A DNA stretch of 64,000 nucleotides from NCBI RefSeq assembly GCF_013369385.1, contig NZ_SZTO01000015.1, forward strand, positions 1-64,000. Reading direction: 5' to 3'. The translations under genes and the position numbers were made by a program. Below are positions 51,134 to 58,963 of this stretch, one piece after another. The DNA comes from Vibrio sp. 05-20-BW147 (GTDB taxonomy: Bacteria; Pseudomonadota; Gammaproteobacteria; Enterobacterales; Vibrionaceae). Within the stretch, counting starts at the first letter, position 1, and every line of letters starts with the position of its first letter. The notes beneath the pieces were generated by a model. The model was not told where the DNA came from. It ran no database searches and was given only the letters and a program-made list of their open reading frames with translations.

Positions 51134-52144
51134 CTACTTGGCCGCCGCTTGATGTGGTTTCACCGAATCTCGCACCACCAGTTCTGGCGTTAGCTTGTGC
51201 TTTAATGGGTAACTCTGTTTATTCACCAAAGCCAAGACCCCTTTGGCAGCTTCGCAGCCCATTTCCATCACCGGGAAGTTCACCGTGGTTAAGCGTGGGC
51301 GAATGTGCTGGCTGTGGGTATCGTTATCAAAACCGACCACAGAGAGATCGTCGCCAATCGCCAATCCGCGTTCTGCGGCCACGTCATAAACCGCGAGGGC
51401 AATGTTGTCGTTTTGGCAGAAAATGGCGGTGATTTGTGGATCGCGATCGAGCAGACGGCGCGCCGCTTCGTGGTTGCCTTGATGGTCAAAACGCCCTTCG
51501 ACAATCAAATTGGCATCATAGGCAATACCAAACTCAGCCAGTGCATTGCGATAACCTTGTAAGCGATCGCGGCTGTCGCCTTTGCTTAGCTGGCCAGTAA
51601 TGCACGCCACTTTGCTGTGGCCATGTTCCAGCAGGTGCTTAGTCGCCAAATACCCACCGAGTTCGTTATCGATAAAAATGCAGTGATCGGCAATTTCAGG
51701 AATGTAGCGGTTCAACACAATCGTGGCGTTTTGACGCTCAACCACTTCAATCAGTTCATCATCAGAGAGCTTATCGGAATGCACAATCAAACCGTCCACC
51801 TGCTTTGAGCGCAGGAAGTTGATCGAATCTTGCTCTTTGGTGTGAGACTCCTGACCACTGGTGACGATCAAGTGAATGTTGTTTTGTCTTACCGTGTCTT
51901 CGGCATGGTGCATCAGTGGGCCATAAAACGGGCCGTCTAGCGAGCCGACCAACATGCCAATGCTGTTAGAACGGCTAGATGCCAGCGCCTGAGCAAAGGC
52001 GTTTGGTTTGTAGCCGAGCTTTTCAATCGCTTCGAAGACTTTTTTGCGATTGGCTTCTTTGACCGTTGGATGGTTATTGAGTGCTCTTGAAACCGTTGAT
52101 TGAGAGACATTCGCCAGCTCGGATACTTCTTTAATGGTGATCAA
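51134..52144 (-). CDS. LacI-family regulator, block B
   Basis: A 336-residue LacI/GalR regulator with HTH TIKEVSELANVSQSTVSRAL, hinge LGYKPNAFAQALASSR and core SIGMLVGSLDGPFYGPLMHH, ending AAAK. I chose a TTG start at 52144, with GGGGAG six bases upstream, to give the usual LITIKEV beginning; the frame is open to 52177. It lies among eight GAAAGCGCTTTC palindromes, one 185 bases upstream of its start. It is the obvious candidate for their repressor. The effector is expected to be a beta-glucan oligosaccharide. Confidence 0.92.
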   Translation of the reverse strand: MITIKEVSELANVSQSTVSRALNNHPTVKEANRKKVFEAIEKLGYKPNAFAQALASSRSNSIGMLVGSLDGPFYGPLMHHAEDTVRQNNIHLIVTSGQESHTKEQDSINFLRSKQVDGLIVHSDKLSDDELIEVVERQNATIVLNRYIPEIADHCIFIDNELGGYLATKHLLEHGHSKVACITGQLSKGDSRDRLQGYRNALAEFGIAYDANLIVEGRFDHQGNHEAARRLLDRDPQITAIFCQNDNIALAVYDVAAERGLAIGDDLSVVGFDNDTHSQHIRPRLTTVNFPVMEMGCEAAKGVLALVNKQSYPLKHKLTPELVVRDSVKPHQAAAK

Positions 52145-52328
52145 TGGAACTCCCCTTATATTGCCTTTTGAGTTCAAGCGGACAGTGTACCTGCGCGATG
52201 TTCTCTCGCCTAGAATTCTGGTAGCGAAGATAGCAAAACTCTGAACTGCATAACGCCCTGCGAGAACGGATGTTCACGCTTTGAGCAATTTAACCGTGTT
52301 GCAGGGGATTATAATGTGATCCATGCAC

Positions 52329-52345
52329 AAAGAAAGCGCTTGCTT
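52329..52345. promoter_or_regulatory. LacI-type operator, block B site 5 (one mismatch)
   Basis: AAAGAAAGCGCTTGCTT has the block B core with one mismatch (GAAAGCGCTTGC). It lies 185 bases upstream of the LacI 3 start and 228 bases upstream of the GH17 start. TGTGATCCATGCACA, a partial CRP-like element, overlaps its left side. Confidence 0.65.
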
Positions 52346-52493
52346 GTTGGTGGCGCTCACGTTTTTCATCCTTATTTGTTTCTAGAATGGTTTTATCGAC
52401 GGAGAACATTGTGAACTATGGGTTTGTCAATGTTATTTCTGTCGCTTAGCGAGAGCGCTCTGTCTTCTTGGGTCGTTTTCTCGCTCTTTTTTT

Positions 52494-52525
52494 AAAACAG
52501 AAAGAAAGCGCTTTCTTTCTGTTTT
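52494..52525. promoter_or_regulatory. Extended palindromic operator, block B site 6
   Basis: The core GAAAGCGCTTTC at 52504-52515 plus further symmetric bases gives a perfect 32-base palindrome. The left half is AAAACAGAAAGAAAGC and the right half is its exact reverse complement. It lies 31 bases before the GH17 start codon. Confidence 0.85.
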
Positions 52526-52556
52526 TGTTCCAATCCATAACGTAAGGACACAAAGA

Positions 52557-54404
52557 ATGAATCTGATGAAAAACATCATCAAGTCCGCGTTACTGCTCGG
52601 TTTTTCTAGCTTGTTGGTCGCGTGCGGAAGTGACAGCAAAACAGAAGCAGACAGTAATACCGGAACGCCAAATGAAGTCGTGCTTGCGCCTCAGCCAGCG
52701 CCAGAGGGCAACTACCCAACTGCGCGCAATGGTGAGCCGTTGCTGGGTAATGCCAATTATCCCGCCATTTCTTATGGCGCATTTCGCACCACCGAGCGTA
52801 CCGAAGCCAATGTGCCTTCGGTTGCTGAACTGAAAGAAGATCTTCGCTTAATGGAAGCGATGGGCATCAAAGTGCTGCGCACCTACAACACCCAAGGGTT
52901 CAGCGATACGGCGAATCTGTTGATCGCCATTGATGAACTGATGGCGGAAGATGAAAACTTTGAAATGTACGTGATGCTGGGCATTTGGATTGATGCGCTG
53001 AACTCATGGACAGGCAACACTATCGACCCGACACAAAACAACCCAGCAAACTATGCTGAAGTGGCGAAAGCGATTGAGATGGTCAATGCCTACCCTGAGA
53101 TCATCAAAGTGCTGGCGGTGGGGAATGAGGCGATGGTGCATTGGGCGCCTTACCACGTGACGCCAACCATCATTCTTGAGCATGTCGACACGCTGCGCGA
53201 GAAACGCGATAACGGCGAGATCCCTGCGAACGTTTGGATCACCAGTTCTGACAACTTCGCTTCTTGGGCTGGGCAAGGTGACTACAACCATCCGGATCTT
53301 GCTAAGTTGGTGGAAGCGGTTGACTACATTTCACTCCACTCTTACCCGTTCCACGACACTCACTATGCGAATGCGTTTTGGTTGGTGCCAGAAGAAGAGC
53401 AAAGCCTGACTACGATTGAAAAAGTCGATGCGGCGATGCTGCGTGCCAAGCAACATCTGCTTTCTCAGGTAAAACTGGTGCAAGACTACCTGGCGGGCCT
53501 TGGCGTGAACAAGCAGATCCACATCGGTGAAACCGGCTGGGCGTCAGAAACCAACGTTATGTATGGCGATGAAGGCTCGAAAGCGGCGGACGAATACAAG
53601 CAAAAAGCGTTTTTCGATTTGATGCGTGCTTGGTCGCAAGAGTTTGGCGCGTCACTGTTCTTCTTCCAAGCCATTGATGAGCCATGGAAAGGCGCTGCGG
53701 ATAATCCGGGGGATTCTGAGAAACACTTTGGCCTGATTGACATCAACGGCAATGCCAAATACGTGATTTGGGATCTGGTTGACGCCGGCGCGTTCGACGG
53801 CATCACTCGCGCGGGCTTGAACATTGTGAAAAGCCACGGTGGTGTGGAACAAAACGTATTGGACAGCGTGCTTGCGCCCAATGCCAAACCCGTGGTTGAT
53901 CAACCGTCTGACGCCGATCAATTCATTGTGCTCGACAGCGCCTTGCTGACTGGCGGTGAAGCGATTGCATGGGAAGGCACGGCGTACCTCGCCGCAGAGG
54001 CCGGAGTGCTGACGCTTACCACGCCACCAACGGCGGGTACCGCAAAAGATTGGGGCTGGGGAGCTGGCGTTGTGTTGGCGGGTCAAGCCGGTGCGAACCT
54101 GACGGGCTTTGAAAATGGCAGCCTAGCGTTTGAGATCAAAGGCACCACAGGTTCTGTGCTCAACATCGGTTTTCAAACGGGTTTATGGGGTAACAACGAT
54201 CGCCCGCAAACCAATAACTTTGTGGTGTTTGGCCCAACAGGCCGTGCCATTAGTACCGAATGGACAGCTTACACCATCCCAATGAGCGAGCTGATCAAAG
54301 GCAACCCCGACTTTAGTGACGTTACTTCGCTGATCTACTTCAGCGGCACTGCCGACATTGATGGCGGCGTTGTGGAAGTGCGCAATGTGGTCTTCAACAA
54401 ATAA
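52557..54404 (+). CDS. GH17 beta-1,3-glucanase lipoprotein
   Basis: A 615-residue envelope lipoprotein (lipobox LLVAC, lipidated Cys23). After a linker of about 35 residues, a GH17 catalytic barrel runs from about 60 to 430: YPAISYGAFRTTERT, acid/base Glu191 in VGNEAM and nucleophile Glu325 in HIGETGW, the GH17 signature. The last 170 residues form a beta-sandwich (VRNVVFNK end) similar in style to the C-terminal domain of the GH16 neighbour, probably glucan-binding. It degrades or transglycosylates beta-1,3-glucan at the cell surface. It leads a unit with the GH16 gene 104 bases downstream. Confidence 0.93.
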   Translation: MNLMKNIIKSALLLGFSSLLVACGSDSKTEADSNTGTPNEVVLAPQPAPEGNYPTARNGEPLLGNANYPAISYGAFRTTERTEANVPSVAELKEDLRLMEAMGIKVLRTYNTQGFSDTANLLIAIDELMAEDENFEMYVMLGIWIDALNSWTGNTIDPTQNNPANYAEVAKAIEMVNAYPEIIKVLAVGNEAMVHWAPYHVTPTIILEHVDTLREKRDNGEIPANVWITSSDNFASWAGQGDYNHPDLAKLVEAVDYISLHSYPFHDTHYANAFWLVPEEEQSLTTIEKVDAAMLRAKQHLLSQVKLVQDYLAGLGVNKQIHIGETGWASETNVMYGDEGSKAADEYKQKAFFDLMRAWSQEFGASLFFFQAIDEPWKGAADNPGDSEKHFGLIDINGNAKYVIWDLVDAGAFDGITRAGLNIVKSHGGVEQNVLDSVLAPNAKPVVDQPSDADQFIVLDSALLTGGEAIAWEGTAYLAAEAGVLTLTTPPTAGTAKDWGWGAGVVLAGQAGANLTGFENGSLAFEIKGTTGSVLNIGFQTGLWGNNDRPQTNNFVVFGPTGRAISTEWTAYTIPMSELIKGNPDFSDVTSLIYFSGTADIDGGVVEVRNVVFNK

Positions 54405-54508
54405 TCGTTTATCCGCGACGAAGGGCTATGCCAGTGGCATAGCCTGTTTGCCGTTCAGCGGATCCAACACCGACAATGCAGTCACGGGGCATCCCGTGCG
54501 GAGGAATT

Positions 54509-56110
54509 ATGACATCGAACAATCGTAATCGAATTAACCAGCTTGCTTTGGCCGTTTCTCTTGGCCTTTTGGCGGGCTGCAGCCAAACTGGCGACAGCGC
54601 ATCCGCAACCGATTTTGTCCAAACCAAAAAGCCTGTGATGCTACAGGATCAACCTACGCCGCCAAGCGATCAGTGGCAATTGGTGTGGGCCGATGAGTTT
54701 GACGGCGACAAAATCAACAAGCGCAACTGGAGTTTAGAAGAGAACTGCTGGGGCGGCGGCAACAACGAGCAGCAGTGTTATACCAAGCGCAGTCGCAATG
54801 CTTTTGTGCAAGATGGCTATTTGCATATCGTCGCGCACAAAGAGAGCTACAGCGGCCCAGACAATCCAGAGGGTAAAGTCGGCGCTGGTGCCAACAAAAC
54901 CTTGCCATTTACCTCCGCGCGTTTGCGCACCAAAGGCAAACGCGACCACAAATATGGCCGTTTTGAAATTCGCGCCAAACTGCCATCAGGGCAGGGAACG
55001 TGGCCAGCGATTTGGATGCTGCCGACCGACAACAAATACGGCACTTGGGCGGCCTCTGGTGAAATCGATATCATGGAAGCGGTTAACCTGAAAGCGCAAT
55101 CCGATGCGCCAGGAGCACAAGCGGGTGATGGTGAAAATCGCATTTACGGCAGCCTGCATTATGGCAAAGCATGGCCAGATAATGTCTACAGTGGGCAAGG
55201 CGCGTCACTGCCGAACAACATCAACCCTGCTGATGACTTCCACACCTACGCGATTGAGTGGGAAGAAGGGGAAATTCGTTGGTACGTCGACAACATTCAC
55301 TACGCGACACAAACGCAAGATGAGTGGTACAGCCAATACAAAGTCGATGGTGCTCTGGTCAACGCCAAAGGCGCAGCGCCGTTTGATGAACGTTTCCATT
55401 TGCTGCTCAACCTTGCCGTGGGCGGCTCTTGGTCGGCCAATGCCAACCAAAAAGGGATAGATAAATCGGACTTTCCGAAAACCATGCTGGTGGATTATGT
55501 GAAAGTATATCGCTGCTCGGCAGATCGCTGGAAAGGCAAAGGCTGTGCGACCATCGGTGAGCAAGCGGTGAAGGTCAAAGGGCATCAAGCTCCGACGATT
55601 TTGGCGCAAGATGACCGCTACGCTGATGGGCCAAACCTAGATATTTTCTCCGAAAGCCTCAACAGCAACTTGGCGTACGGCAGTTACGATCCAATGGACA
55701 TTGTTTCGCACCAAGAAGTGGCCGATGGTGATCACGGCCAAGTGCTGAAAATCACCAAGCAAAATGGCGCGGGTAACCTTTATTTCCGCTCACCCACCAC
55801 CGACGTGAGCCATTGGTTAGAGAGTGGTGAATTGATCTTTGATATCAAAGTGGAGTCGATGACCGACGGCAGTGAGTTGATGGTGAAGATCGACAGTGGC
55901 TGGCCAAAAACCAGTGACATGACGGTGGCACTACCACCGATTGGTCAGTGGGGTGAAGTGCGCATCAAACTGGCGGATCTCTTAGCGCAGTCCAACCGCT
56001 TTGTTGCAGGTAATCAAGCCGATCCTAAAATGATCAACAACTTACTGGTGTTTGAACCGACTGCCGCGATGACGTTCAGTTTGGATAATATTCGTTTCGA
56101 AAAGCGCTAA
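54509..56110 (+). CDS. GH16 endo-beta-1,3-glucanase (laminarinase) lipoprotein
   Basis: A 533-residue envelope lipoprotein (LLAGC, lipidated Cys24). The GH16 jelly-roll spans about 55-330, with GEIDIMEAV at 184-192: nucleophile Glu185 and acid/base Glu190. The aromatic EENCWGGGNNEQQCY stretch is typical of laminarinases. The C-terminal 170 residues form a likely carbohydrate-binding sandwich (SLDNIRF near the end). GGAGGAATT precedes the ATG at 54509, chosen over 54476. It is expected to cut laminarin into oligosaccharides for the porin and ABC systems. A terminator follows at 56128. Confidence 0.95.
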   Translation: MTSNNRNRINQLALAVSLGLLAGCSQTGDSASATDFVQTKKPVMLQDQPTPPSDQWQLVWADEFDGDKINKRNWSLEENCWGGGNNEQQCYTKRSRNAFVQDGYLHIVAHKESYSGPDNPEGKVGAGANKTLPFTSARLRTKGKRDHKYGRFEIRAKLPSGQGTWPAIWMLPTDNKYGTWAASGEIDIMEAVNLKAQSDAPGAQAGDGENRIYGSLHYGKAWPDNVYSGQGASLPNNINPADDFHTYAIEWEEGEIRWYVDNIHYATQTQDEWYSQYKVDGALVNAKGAAPFDERFHLLLNLAVGGSWSANANQKGIDKSDFPKTMLVDYVKVYRCSADRWKGKGCATIGEQAVKVKGHQAPTILAQDDRYADGPNLDIFSESLNSNLAYGSYDPMDIVSHQEVADGDHGQVLKITKQNGAGNLYFRSPTTDVSHWLESGELIFDIKVESMTDGSELMVKIDSGWPKTSDMTVALPPIGQWGEVRIKLADLLAQSNRFVAGNQADPKMINNLLVFEPTAAMTFSLDNIRFEKR

Positions 56111-56127
56111 CTGACACAGAATGGCCC

Positions 56128-56163
56128 AAGCTCGTGGTGAAAATCACGGGCTTTTTGTTTTTT
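56128..56163 (+). terminator. Terminator after the GH16 gene
   Basis: AAGCTCGTGGTGA pairs with TCACGGGCTT (one bulge and one wobble), followed by TTTGTTTTTT. It lies 18 bases after the GH16 stop. Confidence 0.75.
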
Positions 56164-56217
56164 AGGGCATTTTTAAGGCACTTTTCGTTTTTTAAGGCAC
56201 AAAACGGCTTGAAAGTG

Positions 56218-56249
56218 TTTCTTTCTTTCTTTCTTTCTTTCTTTCTTTC
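56218..56249 (+). repeat. Tetranucleotide repeat (TTTC) x 8
   Basis: Eight perfect consecutive copies of TTTC, bounded by G on the left and ATT on the right. It lies about 260 bases upstream of the porin 2 start and outside the operator cores. Such repeats vary in copy number by slipped-strand mispairing in other gammaproteobacteria. Confidence 0.95.
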
Positions 56250-56286
56250 ATTGATAAGCGAAATATCAATTTGTGATGAATGCCCG

Positions 56287-56300
56287 AGAAAGCGCTTTCT
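56287..56300. promoter_or_regulatory. LacI-type operator, block B site 7
   Basis: AGAAAGCGCTTTCT, core GAAAGCGCTTTC at 56288-56299, a perfect palindrome. It lies 176 bases upstream of site 8, so the two could form a looped repression complex at the porin 2 promoter. Confidence 0.8.
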
Positions 56301-56460
56301 TTGATGAGGCTGATCACGGTTTTATCTTAGACGATCCTTTTATACTTCTCTTGCACTGAACAAGGCGGTTGAGGCTCTTAATTTATTAGCTTCATTGCAT
56401 AGTTGAACGTGAATTCTTGGTTTGCGTTCGTCATCGATGTTCAGTTTTTTTATAAATAAT

Positions 56461-56478
56461 AAAGAAAGCGCTTTCTTT
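56461..56478. promoter_or_regulatory. LacI-type operator, block B site 8
   Basis: AAAGAAAGCGCTTTCTTT, an 18-base perfect palindrome identical to site 2, 30 bases before the porin 2 ATG. Confidence 0.85.
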
Positions 56479-56508
56479 TAAGGGCTAATGATGGAACATG
56501 GAGTTAAT

Positions 56509-57792
56509 ATGAAACTTTCTAAGCTTACCCTCGCTTGTCTAGTTGCGACTGCGGGCCTATCCGCTGCACCTGTTGTTCATGCTGAAAAATCAGATGGTTT
56601 TGAGTTCCACGGTTACTTCCGTGCGGGCGCACTGTACAGCAAGAATGACGATTTCAAACGTTCAAAATTCCCAGCATCTAAAGAGCGTCTAGGCCGCTTG
56701 GGTATTGAATCGGACAACCATTTTGAGCTTGCGCTACAGAAAAACTTTGAAAACGATGATGGCCAAAAAATTCGCATCAAAACGCGTGTAGGTGCCGATA
56801 ACGCACAGTCAGCTGGCAACAACCAGCTTGGCACCAACGCAGATGCGGCGAACAGCAGCATCGGTATGGTAGAAACCTTCGTTGAGTTTGATGGCGTGAC
56901 TGAAACTGGCACGCTTTGGGGCGGTACGCGCTTCTACGGCAAAGACAACTACATCTTCATGACCGACTTCTTCTACACCGACATGTCGGGTACCGGTGTG
57001 GGTATCGAAGGCGTTCAACTGGGTGATTACAAGTGGGATTTCGCGTATGTCGCCAGTGATAACGCAGAAGATTCATTCTGGGCAACCGATTCGAACAACC
57101 CAATGCACGCGGTGCACGTAGGCGTTGATTTTGATGGTGTAGAACTGCACGCTATGGGTAAATACCTACCAGACAACTTTGTCGATGGTACAGAATACGC
57201 CAGCAATGGTGTCGAGATGACCGCGATTGTTCATTCAGACAAAGTGTTTGGTCTATCAGACAAAGGCTTTACCAAGTACATCGCTCAGGCAGGTAAAGGC
57301 CTTGGCTCTGGTCAGCTACTTGGCGGCACGCTCACCACTTACAACGCATGGAAACCAGGCAATGGCGCGTTGGAAGGCCCTTCTAAAATGAAGAAAGTGG
57401 AAAGCGGTGATGTCTCTGCGCGTGCATTGGTATGGGGTGGCTACTTCTTTGAAAATGGCGTGAGCATCTTCCACTCTATCCAAGGTCAATACAACGATCT
57501 CGACAACGGCGGCAAAGACAGCTGGGCATCGGCGATGATTCGTCCATCATTCCCAGTGGCGCAAAACTTCTTCATCGCGACAGAAGCGGGCTTCCAGTAC
57601 AACAAATGGGAAGACGCAAACGGCGTGGGTGACGATGCCACTAACTACAAACTGACGGTTGCACCAACCATTATCGTTCCTACGGGTTTTGGCCCAGCAC
57701 CTGAAATCCGTTTCCTTGCCACATACCTAGACGGATCAATGCGTGACAAAGCAGACATCCTTGTGGGTATCCAAGCGGACATGTGGTGGTAA
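56509..57792 (+). CDS. Carbohydrate porin, LamB type (porin 2)
   Basis: A 427-residue outer-membrane porin. The signal is MKLSKLTLACLVATAGLSAA, then PVVHA. Barrel strands include FHGYFRAGALYS, TLWGGTRFYGKDNYIF, AFVYVASDNAED-type loops and the C-terminal IQADMWW, ending in an aromatic residue. GGAGTTAAT precedes the ATG at 56509, preferred to 56488. Unlike porin 1 it has no N-terminal coiled coil. Flanking operators 7 and 8 tie it to the block B regulon, so it likely admits laminari-oligosaccharides. Confidence 0.93.
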   Translation: MKLSKLTLACLVATAGLSAAPVVHAEKSDGFEFHGYFRAGALYSKNDDFKRSKFPASKERLGRLGIESDNHFELALQKNFENDDGQKIRIKTRVGADNAQSAGNNQLGTNADAANSSIGMVETFVEFDGVTETGTLWGGTRFYGKDNYIFMTDFFYTDMSGTGVGIEGVQLGDYKWDFAYVASDNAEDSFWATDSNNPMHAVHVGVDFDGVELHAMGKYLPDNFVDGTEYASNGVEMTAIVHSDKVFGLSDKGFTKYIAQAGKGLGSGQLLGGTLTTYNAWKPGNGALEGPSKMKKVESGDVSARALVWGGYFFENGVSIFHSIQGQYNDLDNGGKDSWASAMIRPSFPVAQNFFIATEAGFQYNKWEDANGVGDDATNYKLTVAPTIIVPTGFGPAPEIRFLATYLDGSMRDKADILVGIQADMWW

Positions 57793-57802
57793 GCCACCTG
57801 TA

Positions 57803-57960
57803 GGGTAATGGGAGAGATTACCCAGTAGGGAGTGGCACTTTAGGGGACCGCCACTCCCAGTTTGGCAACAGGCAAGTCGAGCAATACGGGGGAACTTGTT
57901 TTTGTTGCATGAATGCATGCCACTGCCATTCATTACGCCGCTGACAACAGCGGCTTTTTT
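57803..57960 (+). terminator. Three hairpins after porin 2, the last a terminator
   Basis: GGGTAAT at 57803 pairs with ATTACCC at 57817. GGGAGTGG at 57828 pairs with CCACTCCC at 57851. GCCGCTG at 57937-57943 pairs with CAGCGGC at 57948-57954, followed by TTTTTT. The third is a true Rho-independent terminator; the first two may protect the mRNA 3' end. Confidence 0.8.
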
Positions 57961-58829
57961 CATTTCGGCTGCCGAGCGTATTGGCGAGGGCTTAGGCCAA
58001 ACTTCTGCTTAAAGCACTTGGAAAAATAGTTGCTATCACTAAATCCACACTGCTCTGCTACGTGTTGAATCGACATACCAGCTTCGTTATTCAAGAGATC
58101 GCGCCCGTAATTGAGCTGCATTTCACGCAAATACAAGTTGGGAGAGGTGTTGAGAAACTGCTTAAACAGCCGCTCCAATTGGCGTTGGCTGACAAACGCT
58201 GCTTGAGCGACATCCCCACTGTGGATCTCGCCGTCGGCGAAATGCTGCTCAATAAAAATCAGTGCGCGGCTGAGCGCCAGCGTGGTGTTGGGCAGATCGT
58301 GCGTTTGCTGCTGATACATGCGCGCAAGGGTGATGACCAATTGCTGCATCAAACTGGTGAGCATGGTTTCAAAGCCGCTTTCCCCTTGTTGATATTCGTG
58401 GCGAATCGCCTTAATCAACTGTGTGATTAACGGCTGTTGCTCGTCGTTGAGGGTGAGCTTGGCGCGGTATTCGCCGGTTTGGCGGGCAATCGGCTCAACC
58501 TTAAACATCGCCTGATAACCGGAGAGTTTTCTCAATGAGGGCGTTTCGAAAAATGGCGTACCCGCTTCAAACATCAAATTGATGATTTCCAGCCGATCGA
58601 CATCCTGAAAGGCGTGTTCAATATCGCCGTTGATCACAAACACATCCCCAGCAGTGAGTGGATAGACATGAGAAGCAACAAGGTGGTTGCCTTTGCCACT
58701 CACCACCAAAAACAGCTCAGAAAAATCGTGTTTATGCAGGCCAAAATCGCTGTGATGGTGGCCATCAACGTAAGCAAATTTGAAGTGGGGATAGCGAAGA
58801 TGATGTTGCAACTGATAGGTGATGCTCAT
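57960..58829 (-). CDS. AraC-family transcriptional regulator
   Basis: A 289-residue regulator. The N-terminal cupin-like sensor domain (about 10-160) has the HKHDFSEL and GDVFVINGDIEHAF pattern. The C-terminal double HTH reads SGDVAQAAFVSQRQLERLF and IQHVAEQCGFSDSNYFSKCF, then FGLSPRQYARQ. The RhaS-like layout suggests a sugar effector. It diverges from the GH3 gene with a 134-base gap, so that gene is the likely target. No LacI-type palindrome is seen in that gap, so block C may be controlled separately from block B. Confidence 0.92.
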   Translation of the reverse strand: MSITYQLQHHLRYPHFKFAYVDGHHHSDFGLHKHDFSELFLVVSGKGNHLVASHVYPLTAGDVFVINGDIEHAFQDVDRLEIINLMFEAGTPFFETPSLRKLSGYQAMFKVEPIARQTGEYRAKLTLNDEQQPLITQLIKAIRHEYQQGESGFETMLTSLMQQLVITLARMYQQQTHDLPNTTLALSRALIFIEQHFADGEIHSGDVAQAAFVSQRQLERLFKQFLNTSPNLYLREMQLNYGRDLLNNEAGMSIQHVAEQCGFSDSNYFSKCFKQKFGLSPRQYARQPK

Positions 58830-58963
58830 GTCGCTATTTTCCTTTTATTGGTCGGTATATTGGTAGAATTGCGCACTTGGCAAGCTTACACTGAAGCTCA
58901 ATCAATGAGAATGCCGCAGGCAAAAATAAGGCCAAGATAAGGCAAGAAGAGGGCGATAAAGCG

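Larger units (their letters stand above)
52145..52556. promoter_or_regulatory. Divergent regulatory region between LacI 3 and GH17
   Basis: This 412-base gap holds palindromes at 52329 and 52494 (listed separately) and no gene. The plus-strand leader from about 52480 has a T-rich stretch (CTTTTTTTAAAA) and the ribosome binding region GTAAGGACAC before the GH17 start. Confidence 0.6.
56164..56508. promoter_or_regulatory. Regulatory region before porin 2
   Basis: This gap contains a near repeat of TTTTTAAGGCAC twice (56170-56200), eight tandem TTTC units (56218-56249), palindromes at 56288 and 56461, and an AT-rich stretch before the second palindrome. No gene is supported. Confidence 0.65.

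Noticed and set aside
50980..51432. Plus-strand open frame of 150 codons
   Set aside because: Starts inside a terminator and runs antisense to the LacI 3 gene.
52312..52327. TGTGATCCATGCACA as a CRP site
   Set aside because: Spacing and right half-site do not fit the consensus well enough to call it.
56218..56249. TTTC repeat as a CRISPR or transposon remnant
   Set aside because: It is a simple 4-base repeat with no spacers, terminal repeats or target duplication.
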